Shown here in pieces: positions 45,013 through 53,498 of a stretch of DNA of 53,690 bases. Every line of letters begins with the position of its first letter. Position 1 is the first letter of the stretch. Origin of the DNA: an uncultured Eubacteriales bacterium (GTDB lineage: Bacteria; Bacillota; Clostridia; TANB77; CAG-508); assembly GCA_949288175.1 (NCBI GenBank), contig CASEIV010000010.1, forward strand, positions 1 to 53,690, written 5' to 3'. The position numbers and the translations under genes were made by a program. Under the pieces are notes generated by a model. That model was not told the DNA's origin. It ran no database searches and saw only the letters and a program-made list of their open reading frames with translations.

Positions 45013-46251
45013 ATGCGTAAGATTTTATGTATTGTTTTAGCTTTTATCATCATTTGTACATATATAACTGTTGTATATGCAGAAGATAATACAACAAACG
45101 AAACCAATATCACAGACAGTGGTAATTTAACAGATCTACAAACACAACAAAAAGATTTACAAGACCAAATACAACAGTCTCATGAAGAATTAGAAGAGGT
45201 ACAAAGCCAACTATCAGAAAACTTACAACAAATAGAAAAGTTAGATGAAAAAATTAGAGAATCAGAAAATCAAATAGAAAAACTAGATGCACAAGTAAAA
45301 CAATTGCAAGAAGAAATATCTAGTATTCAATCACAATTAGATGTAGCAGAAGTAAATTATGAAAAACAAAAAGAAATTATGGAAAAGCGATTAGTAGCTA
45401 TTTATGAAGCTGGCGAAACAAGATATCTAGATGTTCTTTTAAAATCAAGTAATATTTCAGAATTTTTATCAAGCTATTATTTGATTACAGAAATCGCATC
45501 AGTAGATAAAAATTTGTTAGATGAAGTGGAATCAGAGAAAAAAGAAATTGAATTAGCAAAACAAAAATTAGAAAAAAATCAAGAAACATTAGCAACAGCA
45601 TTACAAACACAAACCAAGACAGCAACTGTACTACAAAATACCAAGGCTTTGCGAGAAAATTATATATCTAGGTTATCAGATGAAGAAAAAGCAAAACAAG
45701 CACAAATTGATGAAATGACACAGCAATATGAAGCTGTCAATAATCAAATATTAGAACTTGCAGTCCAAGGTTTAGATTCAGTATATATAGGAGGAGAACT
45801 TGCTTGGCCAGTACCAGGATATACCAAAATTACTTCAAATTATGGAATGAGAGTACATCCCATTACAGGACAATATAAATTACATACAGGTGTAGACATT
45901 AGTGCACCAATTGGAGCAAATTTTATAGCAGCAAATGACGGTATTGTCATAAAAGCAGAATATAATACAGCATATGGAAATATGGTAATTATAGACCATG
46001 GAGGAGGAATTTCTACATTATATGCCCATGGTTCAGAGATTTTGGTAACTGTTGGACAAACAGTAAAGAAAAATGAAGCTATTTTAAAAGTAGGGTCAAC
46101 AGGATATTCAACAGGACCACATGCCCATTTTGAAGTTAGAATAAATGGAGTGGTAACAGACCCATTACCATATATTACAACTGGACTTGTTCCAGGTACA
46201 GAGACAGAGGAAGATTCACAAGAAGATACAGATATGTCAGCACAATATTAA
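45013..46251 (+). CDS. EnvC/PcsB-like coiled-coil protein with M23 peptidase domain 1
   Basis: The 412-residue protein has a signal peptide (CIVLAFIIICTYITVVYA), a long coiled coil (about residues 40-250) and a LytM/M23 domain. Its zinc ligands look intact: TGQYKLHTGVDISAPIG (HxxxD) and GPHAHFEVR (HxH). It is 11 bp after ftsX and is the likely direct FtsEX partner that opens peptidoglycan for septum splitting. A Glu/Asp-rich tail follows the domain. Confidence 0.9.
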   Translation: MRKILCIVLAFIIICTYITVVYAEDNTTNETNITDSGNLTDLQTQQKDLQDQIQQSHEELEEVQSQLSENLQQIEKLDEKIRESENQIEKLDAQVKQLQEEISSIQSQLDVAEVNYEKQKEIMEKRLVAIYEAGETRYLDVLLKSSNISEFLSSYYLITEIASVDKNLLDEVESEKKEIELAKQKLEKNQETLATALQTQTKTATVLQNTKALRENYISRLSDEEKAKQAQIDEMTQQYEAVNNQILELAVQGLDSVYIGGELAWPVPGYTKITSNYGMRVHPITGQYKLHTGVDISAPIGANFIAANDGIVIKAEYNTAYGNMVIIDHGGGISTLYAHGSEILVTVGQTVKKNEAILKVGSTGYSTGPHAHFEVRINGVVTDPLPYITTGLVPGTETEEDSQEDTDMSAQY

Positions 46252-46263
46252 AATTGTTCATAA

Positions 46264-46415
46264 GTTCAATGTTATATATTTAATAATTTTAAACACTTTG
46301 TGTGTCGCAACCTATTAAAAGAAATTAAGCTTGTAGGTTGCTCCAATCGCACTCGCCATTGGCTCGTTTGATCGCTTACGCAGTGTTTTAAATTATTAAA
46401 TATATAACATTGAAC
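46264..46415. repeat. Long palindrome, TGTGTCGCAACC-loop family
   Basis: Arms of 34 bp (46264-46297, 46382-46415; one mismatch) flank an 84-nt loop. The loop begins TTGTGTGTCGCAACC and ends GTTTGATCGCTTACGC, as in 18099-18217, and contains an extra inner hairpin GCAACCTA / TAGGTTGC and the word CTCCAATCGCACTCG. The stem sequence is unrelated to the other copy beyond the inner AAACAC/GTGTTT. It separates the first M23 gene from the second. Confidence 0.92.
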
Positions 46416-46470
46416 AAAAAGCAATTTTTTATATAAAAAACAAATGTGAGAGGAAAAGGAGAGAAACGAT

Positions 46471-47649
46471 ATGAAAAAAATAGGACTCAAAATTGTAGGA
46501 ATAATCGTAATAGCAGTTATTATATTACAATTTAATATTGTATTAGCTGCAACTAAATCAGAATTAAATGCAAGTAGTAATGAAACAGACAAAAAAATAG
46601 AGGAAGCAAAAGAAGAGCTAGAAAATATTAATTCACAAAAGTCAGAGACATTACAACAAGTAGAAGACTTAATTATGCAAATTTCCTCTGCACAATCAGA
46701 AATAGATGAATTGGATACTCAAATAGCAGATATGAACTCTCAAATAGAAGAGGCGCAAAATAAAATTAATGAAAAACAAGAAAATTATGATAATCAACAA
46801 AAATTGTTAGAAACAAGATTAGTTGCAACTTATGAGGCTGGTGAAACATCATTTTTAGATGTATTACTTTCTTCAGAAAGCCTAACAGATTTGATTTCAA
46901 ATTATTATTATGTATCTCAAATTGCTGATGCAGATATTAGTTTAATGGAACAAATAGAAAAGGAAAAAAATGAGATAGAAGAGGCAAAAACAACATTAGA
47001 AACCACAAAACAAGAATTGGATAGTGTAAGGGCACAAAAACAACAAAAGGCAACAGAATTACAAAATGCGAAAAGTCAAAAAGATAGTTATGTGGCACAA
47101 TTAAATGAAGAAGAAAAAAATACACAAGCAGAATTAGAACAATTTGAACGTGACAAAAGAGAGATACAAGCACAATTAGAGGAAATTGCAAGAAAAGAGA
47201 CAGCAAATTCTGGTAATTCAAATGTTTCTAATACACCAAATAATCCAAGTAGTAGTGGATATATTAGACCAGTTGTAGGATATAGTATTACATGTGGTTG
47301 GATGGGATATAGTGGACATACAGGAGTAGATTTTAGTGGTTCAGGAATATCAGGAAAACCAGTACTAGCTGTTAAATCAGGAACCGTTGTTACCTCAAGA
47401 GCATTAAAATACCCAAATGGAAATTATAGAAGTTATGGAGAATATATAGTTATCAATCATCATGATGGAACAATGACTTTATATGCACATGGTGCACCAG
47501 GTTCAAGATTAGTAAGAGAAGGACAATCAGTAAGCCAAGGTCAACAAATCATGAGTGTAGGAACCACAGGAAATTCAACAGGATATCATTTACATTTTGA
47601 AGTAAGAGTAAACGGAAGACCAGTTAATCCAACACCATATTTACCTTAA
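46471..47649 (+). CDS. Coiled-coil protein with M23 peptidase domain 2
   Basis: The 392-residue paralogue has a signal peptide (IVIAVIILQFNIVLAAT), a coiled coil with the shared hinge segment LVATYEAGETSFLDVLLSS, a Ser/Asn/Pro linker and an M23 domain. The ligands SGHTGVDFS and HLHFEVR are intact, so endopeptidase activity is expected. It has a AAAGGAGAG ribosome binding site and lies 14 bp before the third copy. Confidence 0.9.
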   Translation: MKKIGLKIVGIIVIAVIILQFNIVLAATKSELNASSNETDKKIEEAKEELENINSQKSETLQQVEDLIMQISSAQSEIDELDTQIADMNSQIEEAQNKINEKQENYDNQQKLLETRLVATYEAGETSFLDVLLSSESLTDLISNYYYVSQIADADISLMEQIEKEKNEIEEAKTTLETTKQELDSVRAQKQQKATELQNAKSQKDSYVAQLNEEEKNTQAELEQFERDKREIQAQLEEIARKETANSGNSNVSNTPNNPSSSGYIRPVVGYSITCGWMGYSGHTGVDFSGSGISGKPVLAVKSGTVVTSRALKYPNGNYRSYGEYIVINHHDGTMTLYAHGAPGSRLVREGQSVSQGQQIMSVGTTGNSTGYHLHFEVRVNGRPVNPTPYLP

Positions 47650-47663
47650 TAAGGAGGAAACAT

Positions 47664-48920
47664 ATGAAGAAATTATTTGGTAAAATACTAGGGGGATTAA
47701 TCATTATCATATTCGTACTACAATTTAATGTAATGGTATATGCTAATGAGATAACCGATTTACAAAATCAGCAAGCAACTAATGAAGAAAAAATACAGGA
47801 TGCGGAAAATCAAAAAGAACAAGTAACGCAAGAAAAAAGTGATGCACAACAACAAGTAGATAAATTAAATAGCCAAATATCGGATTATGAAAGCCAGATA
47901 GGAGATTTAGAATATAAAATTAATGACTTGAATACACAAATAACAGATGCAGAAAATAGAATAAATGAAAAACAAGAAAATTATGATAAACAGCAAGAAT
48001 TGTTAGAAAAAAGATTAGTTGCAACATATGAAGCAGGAGAAACTTCATTTTTAGATGTGTTACTTTCTTCAAAAAGTTTAACAGATTTAATTTCAAACTA
48101 TTATATGGTTTCTCAAATAGCAGAAGCAGATATGAATTTGATGGAAAGTATTGAAAGTGAGAAGAAAGAAATAGAAGAAGCAAAAACAACATTAGAGCAA
48201 AATAAACAAGAATTAGATAATTCTAAAGCTGAAAAAGAAAATATGTCTCAACAATTACAAATAGCCAAAAATGAAAAAAGTCAATATGTATCTCAATTAT
48301 CACAAGAAGAACAAGATTTACAAAAGGAAATAGACCAATTAACACAAGATAATCAAAAAATATTAAATGATATTCGTGTGGCACAAGAAAAATATAGAAA
48401 ACAATTAGAAGAACTAGCAAATAAAAAACCATCTAATAGTGGAGGTTCATCTTCAGGTGGTTCTAGTTCCTCAGGAGGAAGTTCAAATAGTGGTACATCT
48501 AATGCAGGGGGATTTATCAGACCAGTAAATGGAGGAATTGTTACTTGTAATGGACGTTATTCAAGTGGTAAATTTCATGGAGCAATTGATTATGGGATAA
48601 GTGTTGGAACACCAGTTTATGCCGCGGCAGATGGAGTGGTATTAACAACAAACAATCTGACAACAAGTTATGGAACTTATGTGGTTATTCAACATGCAAA
48701 TGGATTGCAAACATGGTATGCGCATGGAACACCTGGCTCAATTTGTGTATCTCCAGGAGAAAGTGTAGTACAAGGTCAAATGATTATGAAGAGTGGAAAT
48801 TCGGGAAATTCATCAGGAGCACATTTACATTTTGAAGTAAGAAAAGCACCATATACATATAGTTATAGTGCTACTAAATATGGAGATGATTGTAGAGTGA
48901 ATCCAAATTTATATTTTTAA
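47664..48920 (+). CDS. Coiled-coil protein with M23 peptidase domain 3
   Basis: The 418-residue paralogue shares LVATYEAGETSFLDVLLSS with the preceding gene, so these two are a recent duplication compared with copy 1. A Gly/Ser linker (SGGSSSGGSSSSGGSSNSG) leads into the M23 domain with FHGAIDYGISVG and AHLHFEVRK; HxxxD and HxH ligands are present. Signal peptide: LIIIIFVLQFNVMVYA. Confidence 0.9.
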   Translation: MKKLFGKILGGLIIIIFVLQFNVMVYANEITDLQNQQATNEEKIQDAENQKEQVTQEKSDAQQQVDKLNSQISDYESQIGDLEYKINDLNTQITDAENRINEKQENYDKQQELLEKRLVATYEAGETSFLDVLLSSKSLTDLISNYYMVSQIAEADMNLMESIESEKKEIEEAKTTLEQNKQELDNSKAEKENMSQQLQIAKNEKSQYVSQLSQEEQDLQKEIDQLTQDNQKILNDIRVAQEKYRKQLEELANKKPSNSGGSSSGGSSSSGGSSNSGTSNAGGFIRPVNGGIVTCNGRYSSGKFHGAIDYGISVGTPVYAAADGVVLTTNNLTTSYGTYVVIQHANGLQTWYAHGTPGSICVSPGESVVQGQMIMKSGNSGNSSGAHLHFEVRKAPYTYSYSATKYGDDCRVNPNLYF

Positions 48921-48965
48921 CAGAGAAATTTGTAAAAGCTAAGACCAGATTTTTCTCATACAATA

Positions 48966-49004
48966 GAAGAGGGATTAAGGAAAAGTCTCCTTTATCTCTT
49001 TTTT
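48966..49004 (+). terminator. Intrinsic terminator after the M23 cluster
   Basis: An imperfect stem (AAGAGGGATTAAGGA / TCCTTTATCTCTT) followed by TTTTTT closes the ftsEX-M23 transcript. Confidence 0.72.
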
Positions 49005-49127
49005 ACATTATAGAAATGACGTTTCTTATAAGGTCTAGCTAAGCAAGATTTGTTTGGAATTTAAATTAAATTGTGTAATATAATAGATTAATAGAAAGCA
49101 ATGTTTTCGTAGAAAGGAAGAAAAGCA

Positions 49128-50348
49128 ATGGAGGAAAAAAAGAGATATAAGGTATATAGAACAATAATGCTTATCGTTTTAGTAGCATTTGTAACATTTA
49201 TATTAACATCGATAGGATTTTATCAATATTTTGTAAAAGGAGATAGTTTAAATAAATATTTAACATTCATGACATCTGATGGAAGTCAAGATATTTCACA
49301 AACATTAGATACCTATCGAGCAGTTATAGATAAATATTACTTAGGAGATGTAGATGAAGAAAGTTTAAAAGAAGGTGCTATACAAGGATATATAGAGGGA
49401 CTAGGTGACCCATATACAGAATATATTTCTAAAGAAGATATGGAAGATTATATGCAAGATACTATGGGGAATTTTGTAGGAATAGGTATCTATATGATAG
49501 AAGATTCAAAAACTAATCAAATAATGGTATTGGCACCAATAAAGGGTAGCCCAGCAGAAAGAGCAGGTATTCAGCCAGGAGATTATATCATATCTGTTAA
49601 TGGAGAACCATGTACAGCAGATGATATGACAATGATTTCAACCAAAATAAAAGGTGAAGAAGGAACAACTGTCAAATTGCAAATTTTAAGAGGAGAAGAA
49701 ACATTAGACTTTGAAATTGCGAGAGAAAATATCATTGTAAATCCAGTAGAAGGAGAAATATTACAAAACAATATAGGATATATCGAATTTTCATCATTTG
49801 ATGAAAATACAGCAGAAGATTTTAAAACAAAATTTGAAGAGTTGCAAGCACAAGGAATCACATCTCTCATTATTGATTTAAGAAATAATGGTGGAGGAAT
49901 TGTAGATGAAGCATTACAAATAGCAGGATATATTGCAGATAAAGATTCAGTACTATTGTATGAAGTAGATAAAGACAATAAGGAAACCGTAGAGAAAAAT
50001 GAGAGTAACCCAATTATCAATATGCCAGTCATCATTTTAACAAATGAAAATACAGCAAGTTCATCTGAAATATTGGCAGGAGCATTAAAAGATTTAGGAA
50101 AAGCTAGAACAGTAGGAACAACCACATATGGGAAAGGTGTTATTCAACAAATATTAACACTTCCAGATAGTAGTGGATTGAAAATAACGACGGAAAAATA
50201 TTTAACACCAAACAGAACGGAAATCAATGAAGTGGGCATAGAGCCAGATGAAGTTGTAGAATTGCCTGAAAGTGTAGAAAGTGTATTAAATGTTGATAGA
50301 AGTCAAGATACCCAATTGCAAAGAGCAATAGAAATGTTGACAGAATAA
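49128..50348 (+). CDS. ctpA: Carboxy-terminal processing protease CtpA/CtpB (S41)
   Basis: The 406-residue protein has an N-terminal membrane helix (LIVLVAFVTFILTSIGFYQY), a PDZ domain (about residues 110-190, GSPAERAGIQPGDYIISVNG) and the tail-specific protease core (LIIDLRNNGGGIVDEAL, ENTASSSEILAGAL, TYGKGVIQ with the Lys of the Ser-Lys dyad). In Firmicutes a Ctp protease often follows ftsEX and its M23 partner; it may trim or activate the hydrolases here, or act in sporulation signalling as CtpB does. Confidence 0.93.
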   Translation: MEEKKRYKVYRTIMLIVLVAFVTFILTSIGFYQYFVKGDSLNKYLTFMTSDGSQDISQTLDTYRAVIDKYYLGDVDEESLKEGAIQGYIEGLGDPYTEYISKEDMEDYMQDTMGNFVGIGIYMIEDSKTNQIMVLAPIKGSPAERAGIQPGDYIISVNGEPCTADDMTMISTKIKGEEGTTVKLQILRGEETLDFEIARENIIVNPVEGEILQNNIGYIEFSSFDENTAEDFKTKFEELQAQGITSLIIDLRNNGGGIVDEALQIAGYIADKDSVLLYEVDKDNKETVEKNESNPIINMPVIILTNENTASSSEILAGALKDLGKARTVGTTTYGKGVIQQILTLPDSSGLKITTEKYLTPNRTEINEVGIEPDEVVELPESVESVLNVDRSQDTQLQRAIEMLTE

Positions 50349-50458
50349 AAATTTAAATATATAAATATAATAAGTATAAGATTAGAAATAAAAGGGATTG
50401 TTAGAAAAATTTAAATTTTTAACATTAATTAAACCTTTTGAAGGGAATGAGTTAAAAA

Positions 50459-51052
50459 ATGAATTTACCAAATAAACTAACCATATTTAGAGTTATTTTA
50501 GTGCCAATCATGGTAATCATACCATTTTTTGGAATAGAAGGAGATTTGTGGGGAATACCAATTATGTATTTAATTATCGATTTCATATTTATATTGGCAT
50601 CATTAACAGATAAATTAGATGGATATTTGGCAAGAAGTAAGAATCAAGTAACGGCATTTGGAAAGTTTTTAGATCCACTAGCCGATAAAATATTGGTATT
50701 GGCAGCAATGCTAATGTTAGTAGAAATGAATAAATTACCAGCTTGGATTCCAATCATTGTATTAGCAAGAGAATTTTTAGTATCTGGATATAGACTAATT
50801 GCAGTAGAAAAAGGTGGAGAAGTAATTGCTGCTTCAAAATGGGGAAAACTAAAAACAGTGACCCAAATGATAGCCATTATTTTAGCATTTTTGGATTTGC
50901 ATGCATTTGGAACATGTTTTACAGGAACCCTACAAGGTGCTGATTTTATATTAAATGTAGTGGTGACGATTATGATGATTATACAAACCATTGCTACTAT
51001 TTTCTCTGGAATAGATTACATGAGGGGGATTAAGAAATATATAAAAGACTAA
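50459..51052 (+). CDS. pgsA: CDP-diacylglycerol-glycerol-3-phosphate 3-phosphatidyltransferase
   Basis: The 197-residue membrane enzyme has the CDP-alcohol phosphotransferase signature DKLDGYLARSK...GKFLDPLADK and starts NLPNKLTIFRVILVPIMVII, as in PgsA. It makes phosphatidylglycerophosphate, the first step to phosphatidylglycerol. There are about five hydrophobic segments. Confidence 0.95.
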   Translation: MNLPNKLTIFRVILVPIMVIIPFFGIEGDLWGIPIMYLIIDFIFILASLTDKLDGYLARSKNQVTAFGKFLDPLADKILVLAAMLMLVEMNKLPAWIPIIVLAREFLVSGYRLIAVEKGGEVIAASKWGKLKTVTQMIAIILAFLDLHAFGTCFTGTLQGADFILNVVVTIMMIIQTIATIFSGIDYMRGIKKYIKD

Positions 51053-51058
51053 TAAAAT

Positions 51059-51305
51059 GTTACAGTTCAGACCTATGTACACAAGTGGAAGGTATTCATA
51101 AATGATTTATTACTCGGCTCAATACGATATTTAAGAATTAGTAATATAATTTTTTGAGCCTCTTTCACTCAGACCCTCACTACGTGAGTATCGTGAACAT
51201 CTCTCAAAAAATTATATAACAAATTCTAAAACATCTCCAATCGCATTCGTAATTAAAATCATTTATGAATACCTTCCACTTGTGTACGTAGGTCTGAACT
51301 GTAAC
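51059..51305. repeat. Very long palindrome with 147-nt structured loop
   Basis: Arms of 50 bp (51059-51108, 51256-51305) match except for one T/C difference that still allows a G-U pair. The loop holds a second stem (51144-51158 with 51203-51217, 15 bp perfect, extended imperfectly outward) and a small CTCAC-TAC-GTGAG hairpin at its tip. The word CTCCAATCGCATTCG (51235-51249) matches the loop of the palindrome at 46264. It occupies most of the pgsA-greA gap (51053-51476). Confidence 0.92.
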
Positions 51306-51329
51306 AATAAAATAAAATAGATGAAAGAA

Positions 51330-51373
51330 AAAATGAAATTTGTATTGACAAATTTCATTTTCTGCCGTAAGAT
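51330..51373 (+). promoter_or_regulatory. greA promoter within a 14-bp inverted repeat
   Basis: TTGACA (51345-51350), 17 bases, TAAGAT (51368-51373). The -35 box sits at the centre of a perfect palindrome AAAATGAAATTTGT-ATTG-ACAAATTTCATTTT (51330-51361), which could be a repressor operator. A small hairpin AAAATCAC-TTC-GTGATTTT lies in the leader (about 51419-51438). Confidence 0.7.
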
Positions 51374-51476
51374 ATGGAAAGTGAGTGTCAAAATGAAAGA
51401 ATTTGAACTCAGATGTGCAAAATCACTTCGTGATTTTGAAAGTACAGTATAGTACACAATTCAAGGAGGAATTACT

Positions 51477-51953
51477 ATGGAAGAAAAAGAAGTAATATTA
51501 ACACAAGAAGGGTATAATAATTTAGAAAAGGAGTTAAACTTTTTAAAAACTGAAAAAAGAGCGGATATAGCAGACAGAATAAAAGTAGCATTAGGTTTTG
51601 GAGATTTATCAGAAAATTCAGAATATGATGAAGCTAAAAATGCGCAAGCAGAAAATGAAGTAAAAATAGCGGAATTAGAAAATAAATTAAGACATGCAAA
51701 AATCATAGATGAAAAAGATATAGATACAGAAACCGTTCAAATCGGTAATAAAGTGAAAGTATTAGATGTTGAATTTGATGAAAAAATTGAATATACCATT
51801 GTTGGTTCAACAGAAGTCAATTTAGCTGAAAATAAAATATCAAATGAATCACCTTTAGGAGAAGCATTATTAGGTGCTAAGAAAAATCAAACTGTTGAAG
51901 TAAATGCTCCAGCAGGTGTTATGAAATATAAAATATTATCAATCAAAAAATAA
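51477..51953 (+). CDS. greA: Transcription elongation factor GreA
   Basis: The 158-residue protein has the N-terminal coiled coil with the acidic tip GDLSENSEYDEAKNAQ and the C-terminal FKBP-like domain (ISNESPLGEALLGAKKNQTV). It rescues backtracked RNA polymerase by stimulating transcript cleavage. Ribosome binding site AAGGAGG. Confidence 0.97.
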   Translation: MEEKEVILTQEGYNNLEKELNFLKTEKRADIADRIKVALGFGDLSENSEYDEAKNAQAENEVKIAELENKLRHAKIIDEKDIDTETVQIGNKVKVLDVEFDEKIEYTIVGSTEVNLAENKISNESPLGEALLGAKKNQTVEVNAPAGVMKYKILSIKK

Positions 51954-51955
51954 AT

Positions 51956-51993
51956 AAAAAGGGAAATTGGGAACGGACCCATTTTTCCTTTTT
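51956..51993. terminator. Bidirectional terminator between greA and deoD
   Basis: AAAAAGGGAAATTGGG pairs with CCCATTTTTCCTTTTT (small mismatches) around a short loop; T runs on both strands and convergent genes on both sides. Confidence 0.82.
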
Positions 51994-52724
51994 TAGCATT
52001 TTAGGCTTGCATCTAATGCAAGTTTTATCATATTATCCAATCCTTGTTCTCTTTCCTCAGAGGTGGCAGTTTGTGTTTTAAATCTTGAATCAACAACTGT
52101 CATTAGGCAAGTTGCTTTTTTATTTAACATTTTGGCATTATAACATAAAGCAAAAGCTTCCATTTCGGCACTTAATGGATAAAAGTTTTGTTTATGAACT
52201 CTATCCATAAATTTATCGAAATCTTCTTGTGCCATATATGGGTCAAAACTATCATTACATATTGTATCACCTTCAATGAGTTTTACATGATTTTCAGTAG
52301 CAGTTTCTTTTATGATTTCATTTAATTCTTTGCTAGTGTCAATCAAATGACAATCATCATTATTAAATCCTAAAGCATAGGTGCTTTCTGTAAAAATAGA
52401 TTTTGATAACACAACATCAAATAAATTTAAATCAGGCACATAAGCGCCACAAGAGCCAATTCTAATAATATTTTCAACATCATAAAATTTAAATAATTCA
52501 AAAGAATAAATTCCCATACTAGGCATTCCCATTCCAGAAGCCATAACGGTTATTTCTTTTCCTTTATATTCGCCTGTGTAGGCATAAATATTTCTTACTT
52601 GATTAACCAATTTGCCATTATCTAAAAATTTTTCAGCAATGTGTTTTGCTCTAAGTGGGTCTCCAGGCATAATAACTGTTTTTGCAATATCTCCTAAATT
52701 TGCTTCATTATGTGGTGTAGACAT
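51993..52724 (-). CDS. deoD: Purine-nucleoside phosphorylase, DeoD type
   Basis: The 243-residue protein matches the hexameric bacterial PNP: STPHNEANLGDIAKTVIMPG, then RNIYAYTGEYKGKEITVMAS, IRIGSCGAYVPDL, the substrate-site SAEMEAFALCYNAK and VDSRF near the end. It phosphorolyses purine nucleosides to base and ribose-1-phosphate for salvage. GGAGGT precedes the ATG. It is a single gene on the minus strand. Confidence 0.96.
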   Translation of the reverse strand: MSTPHNEANLGDIAKTVIMPGDPLRAKHIAEKFLDNGKLVNQVRNIYAYTGEYKGKEITVMASGMGMPSMGIYSFELFKFYDVENIIRIGSCGAYVPDLNLFDVVLSKSIFTESTYALGFNNDDCHLIDTSKELNEIIKETATENHVKLIEGDTICNDSFDPYMAQEDFDKFMDRVHKQNFYPLSAEMEAFALCYNAKMLNKKATCLMTVVDSRFKTQTATSEEREQGLDNMIKLALDASLKC

Positions 52725-52800
52725 AGTAAGTACCTCCCATAAAATATATTTAAAAATAGTATAACAATAACATAATAAAAAAGCAAGCCAAAAGGTAGCT

Positions 52801-52840
52801 AAAATAAAAGAGAAAGTGGTACCGAAGTACCACTTTCTCC
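52801..52840 (-). terminator. UUCG-loop terminator of the small membrane protein gene
   Basis: On the minus strand AGAAAGTGGTAC-TTCG-GTACCACTTTCT forms a 12-bp perfect stem with a C(UUCG)G-type tetraloop, followed by CTTTTATTTT. Confidence 0.85.
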
Positions 52841-52892
52841 TTACTGTCTATGAGAAGTGAGACCATTTTTAAAAAATTTCTCTAGACAGTAA
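52841..52892. repeat. Inverted repeat at the 3' end of the small membrane gene
   Basis: TTACTGTCTA (52841-52850) is the reverse complement of TAGACAGTAA (52883-52892), with further pairing (TGAGAA/TTCTCT) inside. It covers the last codons and stop region of the gene read on the minus strand and is followed by the UUCG terminator. Confidence 0.7.
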
Positions 52893-53069
52893 AACTTTGG
52901 ACCATATCAGCATGATTACTGAAATGATGCCAAAGCCCAATCCCATAACACCTGCTATCAGATATATTTTAACCTGATAGCAGGCACAAAAGAGAGCTAC
53001 TGTTGAAAATACTACCGATAAAAATAAGGTAATACTTCCAACCAGAAGCACTAATTTATATTTGGGCAT
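52869..53069 (-). CDS. Small two-helix membrane protein, unknown
   Basis: The 66-residue protein has two hydrophobic helices (LVLLVGSITLFLSVVFSTVA, LIAGVMGLGFGIISVIMLIW) with a short CYQVK loop, so both ends probably lie on the same side. The ribosome binding site AAGGAGGTG, the promoter at 53184-53212, the structured leader and the strong terminator make it a convincing gene. I do not recognise a family; a regulatory peptide or phage-holin-like role cannot be excluded. Confidence 0.75.
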   Translation of the reverse strand: MPKYKLVLLVGSITLFLSVVFSTVALFCACYQVKIYLIAGVMGLGFGIISVIMLIWSKVLLSREIF

Positions 53070-53093
53070 TTTTTCACCTCCTTACAGAAGGCA

Positions 53094-53143
53094 GTGGTTT
53101 CTTACGAAACCACGTTACACCACAACTAAAAAAACAGTTGTGG
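53094..53143 (-). promoter_or_regulatory. Double-hairpin leader of the small membrane protein gene
   Basis: Two perfect 8-bp stems lie between promoter and ribosome binding site: CCACAACT/AGTTGTGG (53120-53143) and GTGGTTTC/GAAACCAC (53094-53113). GTGGTT and CCACAA segments of the two could also pair with each other, so alternative folds are possible. Confidence 0.6.
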
Positions 53144-53183
53144 CTATAGTTACTAATATTTGCCATTCAGCAAATACATATAT

Positions 53184-53212
53184 ATTGTATCATATTTTAC
53201 ATAAAAACTCAA
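53184..53212 (-). promoter_or_regulatory. Promoter of the small membrane protein gene
   Basis: On the minus strand TTGAGT (53207-53212), 17 bases, TACAAT (53184-53189). Confidence 0.7.
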
Positions 53213-53266
53213 TTTAGTGAAATTCTCCTAAAATGTATAAAATTCCAGAAATTCACAAAAAACACT

Positions 53267-53296
53267 TGCAAAGTTATAGTTGATTATGTTAGTATA
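53267..53296 (+). promoter_or_regulatory. Probable promoter of the hendecad-repeat gene
   Basis: TTGCAA (53267-53272), 18 bases, TAGTAT (53291-53296), with an about 200-nt, extremely A/T-rich leader up to the start codon in which I see no stable structure. Confidence 0.55.
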
Positions 53297-53498
53297 CATA
53301 CATAGTTAATCTATATTTTTTATTTTTCAGAGTTTTAAGTTCTTATATTTTAATTTTCGTATTTATATTTATTTAATCCATATTTAATTTATATTTTAAA
53401 ATTTTAATTTTTAAGTCAAATTTCATTCAAAATTAAAATGTATTTCATTATGATTATATTTTTAGTTCAAAAATTTTATTCGATTGGAGGTGAGTAGT

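Noticed and set aside
49583..50125. 180-codon frame opposite ctpA
   Set aside because: It is antisense to the conserved PDZ-protease core; composition mirrors the sense codons.
52811..52838. T-box-like word TGGTACCG
   Set aside because: It is part of a perfect hairpin that fits a minus-strand terminator; no specifier loop or aminoacyl-tRNA gene is downstream.
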